Source: UBA5189 sp040389445 (GTDB lineage Bacteria; Chloroflexota; Limnocylindria; Limnocylindrales; CSP1-4). From it: 64,000 nucleotides of DNA. This document shows positions 22,618 to 31,332 of this stretch, in pieces. The notes below the pieces were generated by a model that was given only the letters and a program-made list of their open reading frames with translations, did no database searches and had not been told where the DNA came from. Numbering within the stretch: position 1 is the first letter of the stretch; each line of letters begins with the position of its first letter. The DNA lies in the NCBI GenBank assembly GCA_040389445.1, contig JAZJZX010000014.1, positions 186,001 through 250,000 on the forward strand, read 5' to 3'. A program made the position numbers and the translations under genes.

Positions 22618-24263
22618 GCTGCGCCACCCCCGGCTGCCGGGGTCAGCAAGCCGGCCGCCACCTCGCGGACAAGCTTGTTGGGGACGTCGTCGCGGACGAC
22701 CTGACCGTGGCCGGTCGGGAGGACCCAGCGGAGCCGGCCCGCGCGATGCTTCTTGTCCGCGCCGAGGTGTTCGAGCACCGTATCGAGCGGGTAGGGGAGG
22801 GTGCCAAGACCGAGCGCGAGTCCGTCGAGCAGGAGCTCGATCCGGGCCGCCCGCTCCGGCGGCGTGACGCCCATCGCCACGCCGATCCGGCACGCGGCCC
22901 GGAGTCCATACGCGACGGCCTCACCGTGACGCAGGTCGGCATAGCCCCCGGCGGCCTCGAACGCATGACCGAGCGAGTGCCCGAGGTTCAGCGCAATCCG
23001 CACGGCCGCCTCCCGTTCATCCGCAGCGACGATCTCGACCTTGGCCCAGCTGCAGCGCTCGACCAGCTCGGCGAGCGACCCGTCAGTGACGGCGGACGGG
23101 TCCCCGGTGGCGATCGCCTCGCCTCGTGCCTCGAGGAGCTCGAACAATCGCTCATCCCCAAGGACCGCCATCTTGACCGCTTCTCCGAGCGCAGCGCGAC
23201 GGTCGCGTTCCGGCAACGTACCGAGCAGCGCGATGTCGATCACGATCGCCGACGGCTGGTGGAACGCGCCGACGAGGTTCTTGCCCTCGGGCAGGTCCAC
23301 GCCGGTCTTGCCGCCGATGGACGAATCGATCTGCGCGACCAGGGTCGTCGGGACCTGGATGAGCGGGACGCCGCGCAGCCAGGTCGCCGCGACGAAGCCC
23401 GCGGTATCGCCGAGGGCTCCGCCCCCGACGGCCATGATCGGCTCACCGCGCTCCACCTGCAGCCGGGACAGGGTCCGGGCCGCGGTCTCGACCACGGAGA
23501 GGTTCTTGGCGGCCTCGCCCTGCGGCAGGAGGATGACCTCGATCTCGAAGCCACCGTCCCGAAGGCCCGTCTCGATGACCGAACCCGTCGCGCCCCAGGC
23601 GCCCGGTTCCGTGATCACGATCGCGCGCCTGGCGTGCAGGCGGCGGAGCGCTTCCACCACGGTCCGCCCGGCGATGCCCTCCCCGAGGACCACGTGCCCG
23701 ATGGTCGTGTCCGCTTGCAGGAGGACCGTCCCGGCCCCGACCCGCTGTTCCCGATCATGCGCCACGCGATCCACCGTTTCCACCACGGCGTTGACTTCGG
23801 ACATGCCTGCCACGCGCGTTGCCGCTCCGTAGAAGCGGCCCCGGGCCGAGGTTAGGTCCCGGAGCGCACGAACCGGATCCCGACCGGTGATCAGCGGTCG
23901 GATGTTCGGGCTTCGGCGAAGGCGCTGCGCCAGAACCTCGGGGCGCCCGTCCAGCCAGATCGGCACCCGGCCGCGGTACAGTCGCCAGCGATTCCGGGGG
24001 TCCACGACGGCGCCGCCACCCGGCGCGATGACCCGCTGAACCTCGGCCGAGACGTCCGGTTCGCCGAGGGCGTCGATCGCGGCGCGCTCGCGGGCCCGAA
24101 ATCCCGCCTCGCCCTCCTCGGCGAAGATCTCCGGAATCCGAATGCCCGCTTCGTGTTCGATGACCTCGTCGATATCGATGAATGCGGCAGCGTGGCGCGT
24201 GGCCAGCCGACGCCCGACGGCGCTCTTCCCGCTGCCCGGGAGCCCGATCAGGACGACGTCCAC
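22614..24263 (-). CDS. aroKB: Shikimate kinase / 3-dehydroquinate synthase fusion
   Basis: 549 residues. The first 170 are shikimate kinase (VLIGLPGSGKSAVGRRL Walker A, FIDIDEVIE, APGGGAVV, RPLITG). From about 180 on is 3-dehydroquinate synthase (VGGGALGDTAGFVAATW, QVPTTLVAQIDSSIGGKTG, HSLGHAFE and LRHGEAVAYG metal site). The GTG at 24263 lies 11 bases after the aroC stop behind AGGA; an earlier GTG at 24308 is in frame but would overlap aroC. Both domains look complete, so one chain does the second and fifth pathway steps. Confidence 0.95.
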   Translation of the reverse strand: MDVVLIGLPGSGKSAVGRRLATRHAAAFIDIDEVIEHEAGIRIPEIFAEEGEAGFRARERAAIDALGEPDVSAEVQRVIAPGGGAVVDPRNRWRLYRGRVPIWLDGRPEVLAQRLRRSPNIRPLITGRDPVRALRDLTSARGRFYGAATRVAGMSEVNAVVETVDRVAHDREQRVGAGTVLLQADTTIGHVVLGEGIAGRTVVEALRRLHARRAIVITEPGAWGATGSVIETGLRDGGFEIEVILLPQGEAAKNLSVVETAARTLSRLQVERGEPIMAVGGGALGDTAGFVAATWLRGVPLIQVPTTLVAQIDSSIGGKTGVDLPEGKNLVGAFHQPSAIVIDIALLGTLPERDRRAALGEAVKMAVLGDERLFELLEARGEAIATGDPSAVTDGSLAELVERCSWAKVEIVAADEREAAVRIALNLGHSLGHAFEAAGGYADLRHGEAVAYGLRAACRIGVAMGVTPPERAARIELLLDGLALGLGTLPYPLDTVLEHLGADKKHRAGRLRWVLPTGHGQVVRDDVPNKLVREVAAGLLTPAAGGGAA

Positions 24264-24273
24264 GGTCCCGTTC

Positions 24274-25557
24274 CTAGTCGTCGCCGCCGGAACCGGCCTC
24301 GTCGCCACCGGGGGCAGAGGACCGGCCGCCGATGGTCGGTGCGGGCGGCAGGGTCGCCATGAGCCGGCGATGCGTCGCCATGCGATCGCGGATCACATCC
24401 ATGCGATCCCCGCCGAGCGTCTCCATCACGAACCGGGCGAGGGTCAGCATCACCATGGCCTCGCCGATCACCCCGGCCGCCGGGACCACGCTGATGTCGC
24501 TTCGCTCGTAGTGCGCCTTGTCCACGGCCTCGCCCGTGATGAGGTCTGCCGAGGGGAGCGGCCGCGCGAGGGTGGATATCGGCTTCACGGCGCCCCGAAC
24601 GACGATCGGCTCGCCGTTCGAGACCCCGCCCGTGAGGCCGCCGGCATTGTTGGACCGGTGGATCCACCGCCCGTCTTCCGTCCGCCCGTCGATCACGTCG
24701 TGGACGGCCGATCCGAATCGGCGCGTCTGTTCGAAGCCGAGCCCGAACTCCACGCCCTTCACGATGTTGATGCTCATGACGGCCGCCGCGAGGGCGCCAT
24801 CGAGTCGCCGATCCCAGTGGACGTACGAGCCGAGGCCGATCGGAAGGCCGTGAACGACGACTTCGAAGACTCCTCCGATCGTGTCGCCCCTGGACCGCGC
24901 CTCATCGATCCGCGCGATCATTCGCGTCTCCGCCTCCGGATCCGGGCAGCGCAGCGGCGAGGCATCGGCTTCCTCGCGGGTGCGACTGCTGTTCGCGGGG
25001 TCGATCGCGACACCGCCGACCTCGGCGGTGAACGACCACACGTCGATGCCCACTTCCCTGAGGAAGGCCCGGGCGACACCGCCTGCGGCCACGCGGGCGG
25101 CCGTTTCCCGTGCCGATGCCCGCTCGAGCACGTTGCGCACGTCGGAGTGGCCGTACTTGAGCGCGCCGGCGAGGTCCGCATGACCCGGCCGGACGCGGGT
25201 CACCGGCGTCGATCGCTTCACTCCCTCGGACACCGACGCCTCGAGGGCGTCGGTCTGCTCGTCGGTCAGCGGGGCGGCCTGCATCACGGGGCCCCAGTTC
25301 TCCCAATCCCTATTCTGGACGAGGAGCAGGATGGGCGACCCGAGCGTTCGACCATGGCGAACGCCGGCCTTGATCTCCGCCCGGTCCGTCTCGATCGCCT
25401 GGCGCGCACCCCGGCCGTACCCGCGCTGGCGGCGCGCCAGGTCGACCACGAGGTCGGTCTCCGTGAGCGGCAGCCCTGCCGGGACGCCTTCGAGCGTGAC
25501 GCCGAGCGTCGGCCCGTGCGATTCACCGGCGGTCAGGAACCGGAACGCGTCGGACAT
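24274..25557 (-). CDS. aroC: Chorismate synthase
   Basis: 427 residues. TAGESHGPTLGVTLEGVPAG, QRGYGRGARQAIETDRAEI, RPGHADLAGALKYGHSDVRN, SRETAARVAAGG-type segment and NNAGGLTGGVSNGEP are the FMN-binding and EPSP-binding signatures. The C-terminus has a short acidic Gly-rich tail. ATG 25557 is 14 bases after the aroE stop. Confidence 0.97.
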   Translation of the reverse strand: MSDAFRFLTAGESHGPTLGVTLEGVPAGLPLTETDLVVDLARRQRGYGRGARQAIETDRAEIKAGVRHGRTLGSPILLLVQNRDWENWGPVMQAAPLTDEQTDALEASVSEGVKRSTPVTRVRPGHADLAGALKYGHSDVRNVLERASARETAARVAAGGVARAFLREVGIDVWSFTAEVGGVAIDPANSSRTREEADASPLRCPDPEAETRMIARIDEARSRGDTIGGVFEVVVHGLPIGLGSYVHWDRRLDGALAAAVMSINIVKGVEFGLGFEQTRRFGSAVHDVIDGRTEDGRWIHRSNNAGGLTGGVSNGEPIVVRGAVKPISTLARPLPSADLITGEAVDKAHYERSDISVVPAAGVIGEAMVMLTLARFVMETLGGDRMDVIRDRMATHRRLMATLPPAPTIGGRSSAPGGDEAGSGGDD

Positions 25558-25571
25558 GCCGATGGTTCTCG

Positions 25572-26468
25572 TCAGCGGGCGGCGGTCGCGGCGGGCTCGT
25601 CGCCCGCCGGTTCGCCTTCCGCCGATCGGAGACCCTGCGCGCGGGCCGTGGCGAGCGCCTCGGACATGACGTCGAGTGGGGCCGCCTGCCCGGTCCACAG
25701 CGTGAAGGCCGCTGCGCCCTGATGGAGCAGCATCGTCTGGCCGTCGTGCGCGGTGCATCCGGCCGCCTCGGCGTCGCGGAGCAGCCGAGTGCGGTTGTAG
25801 ATGAGGTCCAGCACGAGGAGGCGCTCGTCGAGGATGCCGGCCGGCAGGGGAGACTCCCCGGGCCGCAGGCCGATCGAAGTCGCGTTGATCAGCACCCTGG
25901 TCTTGGCCAGCTCGGCCTCGATGATCGATTCGTGCCACGGCAGGGCGCGCAGTTCCATGTGCGCCGCGCTCCTGCCGAAGTGCTTGACCAGACCTTCGGC
26001 CCGATGAAGGTGACGATTGAACACGATGATCCGCAGAAACCCGACCCGGATCAGTCCATGCACCACCGCGCGGGCACCCCCGCCCGCGCCGAGGACGACC
26101 GCATGACGCGGCATCTTGGCGCGGCCGACGAGACGATCCAGCGCCGCCGCGAAGCCGGCGACGTCGGTGTTGTGTCCCACGAGCCGCCGGCCCTCGCGGG
26201 TCAGCGTGTTGACGGCGCCGGTGGCCTGGGCCTCATCGGTGAGCCGATCGAGGAACGGGACGACCCGCTCCTTGTGGGGGATCGTCAGGTTCGCGCCGAG
26301 GAACTCGTCGGAGCGGACCTCCTCGATGGTCTCGGCCAGGGCGATCGGCGCCCGATCCCAGAGCTCATACCGGGCGTCGATCCCTCGGGAATCGAACGCC
26401 GCCTGCTGCATCGCCGCAGACAGGGAATGGGCGACCGGATGGCCGATCAGAACGACCCGCTTGGTCAT
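25572..26468 (-). CDS. aroE: Shikimate dehydrogenase
   Basis: 298 residues. IGHPVAHSLSAAMQQAAF, GANLTIPHKERV with the catalytic Lys, GHNTDVAGF with the catalytic Asp, the nucleotide loop VLGAGGGARAV and NATSIGLRPGE are all present. A Pro/Ala/Glu-rich tail of about 20 residues follows the domain. Its start overlaps the aroA stop by 4 bases. Confidence 0.96.
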   Translation of the reverse strand: MTKRVVLIGHPVAHSLSAAMQQAAFDSRGIDARYELWDRAPIALAETIEEVRSDEFLGANLTIPHKERVVPFLDRLTDEAQATGAVNTLTREGRRLVGHNTDVAGFAAALDRLVGRAKMPRHAVVLGAGGGARAVVHGLIRVGFLRIIVFNRHLHRAEGLVKHFGRSAAHMELRALPWHESIIEAELAKTRVLINATSIGLRPGESPLPAGILDERLLVLDLIYNRTRLLRDAEAAGCTAHDGQTMLLHQGAAAFTLWTGQAAPLDVMSEALATARAQGLRSAEGEPAGDEPAATAAR

Positions 26469-27862
26469 GCTCGGATCCTTTCAAGGTCACGAAAGAAGCC
26501 CGGGTAGGAGATCGCGACGCTGCCGGGACGACCCACCGTCGTGGGGTCCGCTGCGATCAACCCGGCGATGGCAAAGGTCATGGCCAGACGATGGTCGTCG
26601 AGGCTGTCCGTGGGGGCACCGCGAAGACGCGTCGGGCCGATGATGACGATGTCGTCGTGGTCGACGCGGATGTTCGCGCCGAGGGCCCTGAGGCCGGCCA
26701 GGATTCCTGCCAGGCGATCCGACTCCTTGTGGCGCAACTCACCAGCACCGCGGATGGTCGTTCGGCCGATGGCCTGGGTCGCCGCGAGGCACAGGATGGG
26801 GATCTCATCGATCGTCCGGGCCACCTCGTCGGGCCGCACGTCGATGGCGCGGAGCTCCGAGGACCGGACGACGAAGTCCGCAAGCGGCTCGCCGATTGCC
26901 GCCGACCCGGCCGCGTCCTTCGGGCTGTCCTCGAGCGGACGCTCGTCGATTTGCGCCCCCATGCGGGTCAGGAGGTCGACGATGCCGCGTCGAGTCGGGT
27001 TCGTGCCGACGGCGCGCAGGGTCAGCTCGGCGTCGGGGTGGACGGCGCCGGCGACGAGCCAGAATGCGGCCGCCGACGGATCGCCCGGGACCCGCTCCTC
27101 CATCGCCCGCATTGTCGCCCCTCCCTCGATCTCGATCACCACGCCCGGCCCGACATCCGCCCCGGTTCGCACGGCGACACCGCGCGCTCGAAGCATGCGC
27201 TCAGTGTGATCCCGCGTCGCCACTGCCTCGCGGACGCGCGTGGTTCCGTTCGCATGAAGGCCGGCAAGCAGGATGGCCGACTTCACCTGGGCCGATGGCA
27301 TCGGAATGGTCCAGTCGATGGCGTCGAGGCCGGTATGCCCGGCAATCAGCAGGGGAGCCCGGTCGTCGTCGTGCGTCGCAGCGACCGTCGCGCCCATGGC
27401 CCGAAGGGGCTCGATGACCCGAGCCATGGGGCGTCGACGCAGGGACGCGTCGCCGTCCAGGGTCGCGGTCATGTCCGTGCCGGCAATGATCCCCGCGAAG
27501 AGGCGAAGGCTCGTTCCAGCGTTGCCGCAGTCGAGCGTTCCGGGCGCAACCGCGAGCCCGGCGCAGCCGGGCGAAACGACCCGATAGGCGAGGTTCCCGG
27601 TCTCGTCCACTCCCCGTTCGACGGTGGCCCCGAGCGCACGAACGATGCCCGCGGTGGAGCGCACGTCCGCGCCATCTCCGGCTCCCAGGACGCGACTCTC
27701 GCCCTCGGAGAGCAGCGCGAACATCAGGGCACGGTGGCTGATCGACTTGTCGCCCGGCATCTGCAATGCACCGCGCAGGCGCGGGGCAGGCCCAACCACC
27801 TTCGGCGAGTCCATTCCGGTTGCAGCGTCGGCCTCAACGACCGCATGGCCGTTCACGGTCAA
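26465..27862 (-). CDS. aroA: 5-enolpyruvylshikimate-3-phosphate synthase
   Basis: 465 residues. MPGDKSISHRALMFALLSEG carries the catalytic Lys, LDCGNAGTSLRLFAGI and DGDASLRRRPMARVIEPL bind substrate, and NYNPTR is replaced by VGTNPTRRGIVDLL. A TTG start at 27862 overlaps the DAHP synthase stop as TTGA; an in-frame ATG at 27814 is an alternative. Sixth step of the pathway. Confidence 0.95.
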   Translation of the reverse strand: MTVNGHAVVEADAATGMDSPKVVGPAPRLRGALQMPGDKSISHRALMFALLSEGESRVLGAGDGADVRSTAGIVRALGATVERGVDETGNLAYRVVSPGCAGLAVAPGTLDCGNAGTSLRLFAGIIAGTDMTATLDGDASLRRRPMARVIEPLRAMGATVAATHDDDRAPLLIAGHTGLDAIDWTIPMPSAQVKSAILLAGLHANGTTRVREAVATRDHTERMLRARGVAVRTGADVGPGVVIEIEGGATMRAMEERVPGDPSAAAFWLVAGAVHPDAELTLRAVGTNPTRRGIVDLLTRMGAQIDERPLEDSPKDAAGSAAIGEPLADFVVRSSELRAIDVRPDEVARTIDEIPILCLAATQAIGRTTIRGAGELRHKESDRLAGILAGLRALGANIRVDHDDIVIIGPTRLRGAPTDSLDDHRLAMTFAIAGLIAADPTTVGRPGSVAISYPGFFRDLERIRA

Positions 27863-28941
27863 TGCTTCGAGAGGCCGCCCGTGCCGATGCCGAGCGCGGC
27901 ACCGTCGACGAGCGGGTCCCCGTGAAGTGAGCTGACGTGCGCGTGGACCGGCACGATCGCCGCCATCAGGTCGGCAAACTGGGCCAGATTCAGCTGCTGC
28001 TCCGCGTCAGACAGCGCGTCATCGGGCGTGGGGTGAACCTCGACCATGATGCCGTCGGCGCCCACGGCCACGCTGCCGATCGCGAGCGGCTTGACCAGCC
28101 ACCGCTTGCCGGTCGCGTGACTCGGATCCACGATCACCGGAAGGTGGGTCAGGTGGTGGAGGAGCGGCACCGCGGCGAGGTCCAGCGTGTTCCTGGTGTA
28201 GGTCTCGAACGTCCGGATGCCGCGCTCGCACAGGATCACGTTCGGATTTCCCGCCGCGACGATGTACTCGGCCGCCATCAGCAGCTCTTCCACGGTGGCT
28301 CCGAAGCCGCGCTTCAACATCACCGGCCGCGCCACGCGGCCGGCCGCATTCAGGAGTGAGTAGTTCTGCATGTTGCGCGTCCCGATCTGGAGGATGTCGG
28401 CGTACTCCGCGACGATGTCCACCTGGTTCGGCTCCATGACCTCGGTGATCGTGGGCAGGCCGGTTCGATCCCGCGCCTCGGCGAGGTAGCGGAGCGCTTC
28501 GACACCAAGACCCTGGAAGCTGTACGGCGACGTTCGCGGCTTGAAGGCTCCGCCGCGCAGGATCGTGGCACCCGACGCGCTCACGGCGTCCGCGGTCTCG
28601 AACAGCTGGTCGCGGCTCTCCACGGAGCAGGGCCCGGCCATGACCGTCAGCCCCCCGTCGCCGATGACCGCGTCGAGAACGCGAATGACGGTGTCCTCGG
28701 GATGAAACTCGCGGGATGTGAGCTTGAACGGCCGCGAAATCGGGGTGACGGCCTCCACGCCCGGCAGGCGGCCGAGCTTGCTCATGAGCTCCTGTCGCCG
28801 GGGCCCGACCTCGCCGACGACGGCAATCACCACTCGGTCGGGGCCCGCGTGGTCGTACGGCGTCATCCCTTCGCCGAGGATGTGGCTCTTGACCCCGAGG
28901 ATTTCTGCCTCGGTCGCAGCGCGGGCCATGACGATGAACAT
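27859..28941 (-). CDS. aroF: 3-deoxy-7-phosphoheptulonate (DAHP) synthase, type I-beta with regulatory domain
   Basis: 360 residues. The N-terminal 75 form the ferredoxin-like regulatory domain (MFIVMARAATEAEILGV). The barrel has MAGPCSVES, LRGGAFKPRTSPYSFQGLG, ITEVMEPNQV, IGTRNMQNYSLL, VMLKRGFGAT, RGIRTFETYTRNTLDLAA and VIVDPSHATGKR. It makes the first committed step of the shikimate pathway. This is the first large gene behind the aromatic leader peptide and attenuator. An N-terminal domain like this allows feedback by Tyr or Phe in relatives. Confidence 0.95.
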   Translation of the reverse strand: MFIVMARAATEAEILGVKSHILGEGMTPYDHAGPDRVVIAVVGEVGPRRQELMSKLGRLPGVEAVTPISRPFKLTSREFHPEDTVIRVLDAVIGDGGLTVMAGPCSVESRDQLFETADAVSASGATILRGGAFKPRTSPYSFQGLGVEALRYLAEARDRTGLPTITEVMEPNQVDIVAEYADILQIGTRNMQNYSLLNAAGRVARPVMLKRGFGATVEELLMAAEYIVAAGNPNVILCERGIRTFETYTRNTLDLAAVPLLHHLTHLPVIVDPSHATGKRWLVKPLAIGSVAVGADGIMVEVHPTPDDALSDAEQQLNLAQFADLMAAIVPVHAHVSSLHGDPLVDGAALGIGTGGLSKH

Positions 28942-28976
28942 CGAGCGTCCTTCCTGTGGACGGCCGGACCGGAAAC

Positions 28977-29002
28977 AAAAAAGCAGAGGCTTGCACCTCT
29001 GC
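28977..29002 (-). terminator. Attenuator terminator of the shikimate operon
   Basis: On the minus strand GCAGAGG pairs with CCTCTGC around a 6-base loop and is followed by six T. It lies between the leader peptide (29050-29085) and the DAHP synthase start (28941), where premature termination would silence the whole operon. Confidence 0.88.
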
Positions 29003-29049
29003 CTCGCCCCGGCACGACGCGTGCCCCCGGCCTCACGGGCCGGGAACGA
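29003..29049 (-). promoter_or_regulatory. Leader hairpins between leader peptide and attenuator
   Basis: The minus strand contains two strong stems, CCGGCC/GGCCGG around CGTGA and GGCACG/CGTGCC around CGT, before the terminator. They can act as the pause and competing structures of a ribosome-mediated attenuator. Competing pairings were not computed. Confidence 0.55.
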
Positions 29050-29085
29050 TCATGCCGGGTCGGTAAACCAATAGAAGCGCGTCAT
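29050..29085 (-). CDS. Aromatic leader peptide, attenuator of the shikimate operon
   Basis: An 11-residue open frame, MTRFYWFTDPA, whose codons 4-7 are Phe-Tyr-Trp-Phe, all three aromatic amino acids in a row. It sits 48 bases before the intrinsic terminator and 108 bases before DAHP synthase. Ribosome stalling at these codons when any aromatic aminoacyl-tRNA is scarce would be expected to disrupt terminator formation. The proposed transcription start is only about 4-6 bases before the ATG, so the peptide would be made from a near-leaderless message. The composition makes chance unlikely. Confidence 0.85.
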   Translation of the reverse strand: MTRFYWFTDPA

Positions 29086-29096
29086 CTCTGGCGCCG

Positions 29097-29126
29097 ACGG
29101 TAGCCGAGCCCGGCCCTCGATGTCAA
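29097..29126 (-). promoter_or_regulatory. Promoter of the shikimate operon
   Basis: On the minus strand TTGACA (29126-29121) and TACCGT (29102-29097) with an 18-base spacer. It points at the leader peptide, whose ATG begins 11 bases after the -10 box. Confidence 0.7.
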
Positions 29127-29218
29127 CCGCCCGAGGGGGCAGTGGTGCCAAGCCGCGCGACACGGCGACTGCCCGCCGTCAACCGTCGGAGACTCCGTGG
29201 TAGCCTATCGGCCGCTGC

Positions 29219-29308
29219 GGAGAGGTCGCATAGAGGCCTAGTGCGGCGGTTTGCTAAACCGTTATGGGGTTACACCCATCGGGGGTTCGAATCCCCCCCT
29301 CTCCGCCA
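29219..29308 (+). tRNA. tRNA-Ser(GCU)
   Basis: Acceptor GGAGAGG pairs with CCTCTCC, the anticodon loop is TTGCTAA with GCT, a long class II variable arm (ATGGGGTTACACCCAT) follows, the T-arm has GGTTCGAATCC, and the discriminator G and CCA are encoded. Confidence 0.95.
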
Positions 29309-29329
29309 GATACTCCGTCGGTATCGTGT

Positions 29330-29405
29330 GCGCCCGTAGCTCAGTGGATAGAGCGTCAGGTTGCGGACCTGAAGGTCGTGGGTTCGAGTCCCGCCGGGCG
29401 CGCCA
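29330..29405 (+). tRNA. tRNA-Arg(GCG), likely prophage attachment site
   Basis: Acceptor GCGCCCG pairs with CGGGCGC, D-arm GCTCAGTGGATAGAGC, anticodon loop TTGCGGA with GCG, T-arm GTGGGTTCGAGTCCCGC, discriminator G and CCA encoded. Phage genes begin directly after it, with an integrase 740 bases away, so its 3' part is the probable attL core. The matching attR would be past the right edge. Confidence 0.93.
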
Positions 29406-29673
29406 CTTCGAGTTCGGATAGGCGGTCCGTGTCACCGTCAGAGGACGAAGTAGGGCGACCCGTGAGTGCAGTGGTGAGTGCAGTCCACCTCGCCGCGTGT
29501 CGACTCGGGACGGTGACGAGGAGGCGCAACGGCACGCGGTAGATCCCGGCGATCTGCCGGATCGAAAACCGCGACACGCCGGGTGGCGCTGCACTCTCGC
29601 AGGCTTCGGCCATGCGGAGGATCCGATCGGCGATCCGCTCGCGCCGTTCGCCGCGGCGTTCCTGCCGCCTCAC
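29356..29673 (-). CDS. Hypothetical small protein with HTH-like segment, reading into tRNA-Arg
   Basis: 105 residues from a GTG that overlaps the previous stop as GTGA. The segment ERIADRILRMAEACE, then SRFSIRQIAGIYRVPLRL, resembles a DNA-binding helix-turn-helix. The last 17 codons lie inside the tRNA on the opposite strand, so its end is set by the integration site. Doubtful as a functional gene but kept because of the overlap chain. Confidence 0.35.
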   Translation of the reverse strand: MRRQERRGERRERIADRILRMAEACESAAPPGVSRFSIRQIAGIYRVPLRLLVTVPSRHAARWTALTTALTGRPTSSSDGDTDRLSELEVARPAGLEPTTFRSAT

Positions 29674-29765
29674 AGCAGGAAGTCGATCGGGCTGCTCGCG
29701 CCCTGGATGACCGTGCCGGCGATTCGAGCCCCGCAGGTCGGGCGGCTCAGCGGATGCTTGCTCAT
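29670..29765 (-). CDS. Very short phage protein (31 residues)
   Basis: ATG overlaps the stop of the upstream gene as ATGA and its own stop overlaps the next GTG. The sequence is basic at the N-terminus and hydrophobic at the end. Support is only positional; no family recognised. Confidence 0.3.
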   Translation of the reverse strand: MSKHPLSRPTCGARIAGTVIQGASSPIDFLL

Positions 29766-30148
29766 CCGGGCGCCTCCTCGAGCAACTCGATCGCTCCAGG
29801 TTCGGCTGTTGCGTCAGGAGCAATCTCAATGCCGAATAGACGCTCTACCCCAGCCATCGAAGGGCCCATGAACTCGACCCGGCCCGCGGAGCCGATCCTG
29901 AGCACGTCGTAGATATCCATGGCGACCCGCCACCGTAGGCGGCTCGTCTCCTCAAGGCCGAATGGCAGGGCAATCCCACGCGGCGGACGAATCGTGATCG
30001 CGTACACGATCGCATGTGCTCGGTCGATGACTCGATCGAACGCGGTCGCGGGTGGACGCACCACATTCCCGAATCGGTCGTGACGAGCGGCATGCTCCTC
30101 GTCGCTCTCGGTTCGGTCGTACCAGTCGCTCGCCGTCCGACCGGTCAC
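29762..30148 (-). CDS. Hypothetical protein downstream of the integrase
   Basis: 128 residues from a GTG overlapping the integrase stop. It has a charged N-terminus (DWYDRTESDEEHAARHDRFG) and a middle hydrophobic strand. I recognise no family. It lies between integrase and attachment site, a place often used by lysogenically expressed cargo. Confidence 0.55.
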   Translation of the reverse strand: MTGRTASDWYDRTESDEEHAARHDRFGNVVRPPATAFDRVIDRAHAIVYAITIRPPRGIALPFGLEETSRLRWRVAMDIYDVLRIGSAGRVEFMGPSMAGVERLFGIEIAPDATAEPGAIELLEEAPG

Positions 30149-31332
30149 CCGAGTGCCTCCTCGAGCAGGGCCGCAGCCGCCACGTCCGATGCCCGGGTCA
30201 CGCCGCTGTAGACGTCCATCGTCATGGCCACCGTGGCGTGACCCAGCCGATCCGACACGACCTTCGGGTGGACACCGAGCGCCACCAGAAGCGTCGCCTG
30301 ACCGTGCCGGAGGTCGTGCATCGTCAGGTCGAGCGGTTCGGGCATGGGCAGGTCATCTCGATTCGCGCCTTGCGCGATGAGCTGTTCCCGGTGATCGAGG
30401 AGCCGGTGGTAGTCGGCGACGAGGAGCTTCCGCCAGCGATGCGTCAGCCAGCCGGCGGACAATGGCCGGCCCGCCGGCGAGACGAAGACAAGCCCGTCCT
30501 CGGTCGGTTCGGCCGCGGCCAGGCGTTCCTCGAGCTGGCGCCGGCGATGCTCGCGGAGCGCCGCGGCGACGAAGAGCGGGAGCGAGATCGTCCGTCGGCT
30601 CGATGCCGTTTTCGGCTCGGTCAGGACGTACTTGCCAGCCTGGCGGTCGAGGACCACCTCGACGCGGAGAGAGCCGTCGTCCAGGTCAACATCGCGCCAG
30701 CGCAGCCCGAGGACTTCGGCCTGGCGGAGGCCGCAGGCGAGCGTGACGACCCAGAGGGCCTCGAGGCGATCGCCGGCAACGGCGGCGAGGATCTGACGGG
30801 CATGAGCGATGGTGAGCGCATGACGTTCGGCCCTGACGACGCGCGGCGGATCCACGAGGCGGACGACGTTCCGGCGCACCAGGCCGCGACGTTCGGCGAC
30901 GTCGAGCACGCGTCCGAGCACCGACAGCGCGTTCCGGATGCCCTTCGGGCTCATGGTCGCCCCGAGCTCGACGATCATCCGCTCGACGTGCTCTGGCGCC
31001 AGGCGGCCGAGCTCGATCGAGCCGACGTGCGGGATGAGCTGCCGACGGATGGCGATCTCGTAGGTCTCAAGGGTCGACGCCTTGAGCGTCCTGGCGCCGG
31101 TCATCTCAAGCCACGACCGGAGGTACGCGCCAACGGTCGTCCTGTTGTCCGCGACGGCGTTTCGATCCAGGAGCTCGATCAGAAGCCGCTGGGCCTCGTC
31201 CTTGTCCTGGCTGTACCGCCGCACGAGCCTTCGTTTGCCCCGTGGGCCGATGCTCACCTGTGCTACCCACAGGCCGTCGCTCTTCCGGCGGAACGGAAGG
31301 GGCTTGCCGCGCATCCGACGCCTCCTCGCCAT
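30145..31332 (-). CDS. int: Tyrosine recombinase integrase
   Basis: 395 residues with the three-domain layout of phage integrases: an N-terminal arm-binding part (SDGLWVAQVSIGPRGKRRLV), a SAM-like core-binding part (TVGAYLRSWLEMTGA), and the catalytic domain. Catalytic residues are visible: Arg in CGLRQAEVLGL, Lys in EPKTASSRR, His and Arg in MHDLRHGQATLL, His in LGHATVAMTM and Tyr in DVYSG. It recombines the phage with the tRNA-Arg end next to it. The start codon lies within the preceding excisionase-like frame. Confidence 0.95.
   Translation of the reverse strand: MARRRRMRGKPLPFRRKSDGLWVAQVSIGPRGKRRLVRRYSQDKDEAQRLLIELLDRNAVADNRTTVGAYLRSWLEMTGARTLKASTLETYEIAIRRQLIPHVGSIELGRLAPEHVERMIVELGATMSPKGIRNALSVLGRVLDVAERRGLVRRNVVRLVDPPRVVRAERHALTIAHARQILAAVAGDRLEALWVVTLACGLRQAEVLGLRWRDVDLDDGSLRVEVVLDRQAGKYVLTEPKTASSRRTISLPLFVAAALREHRRRQLEERLAAAEPTEDGLVFVSPAGRPLSAGWLTHRWRKLLVADYHRLLDHREQLIAQGANRDDLPMPEPLDLTMHDLRHGQATLLVALGVHPKVVSDRLGHATVAMTMDVYSGVTRASDVAAAALLEEALG

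Noticed and set aside
29262..29594. Minus-strand open frame with RARRDSNPRPSGPQPDALS
   Set aside because: This is the well-known spurious translation of tRNA genes; it runs across tRNA-Arg and tRNA-Ser.
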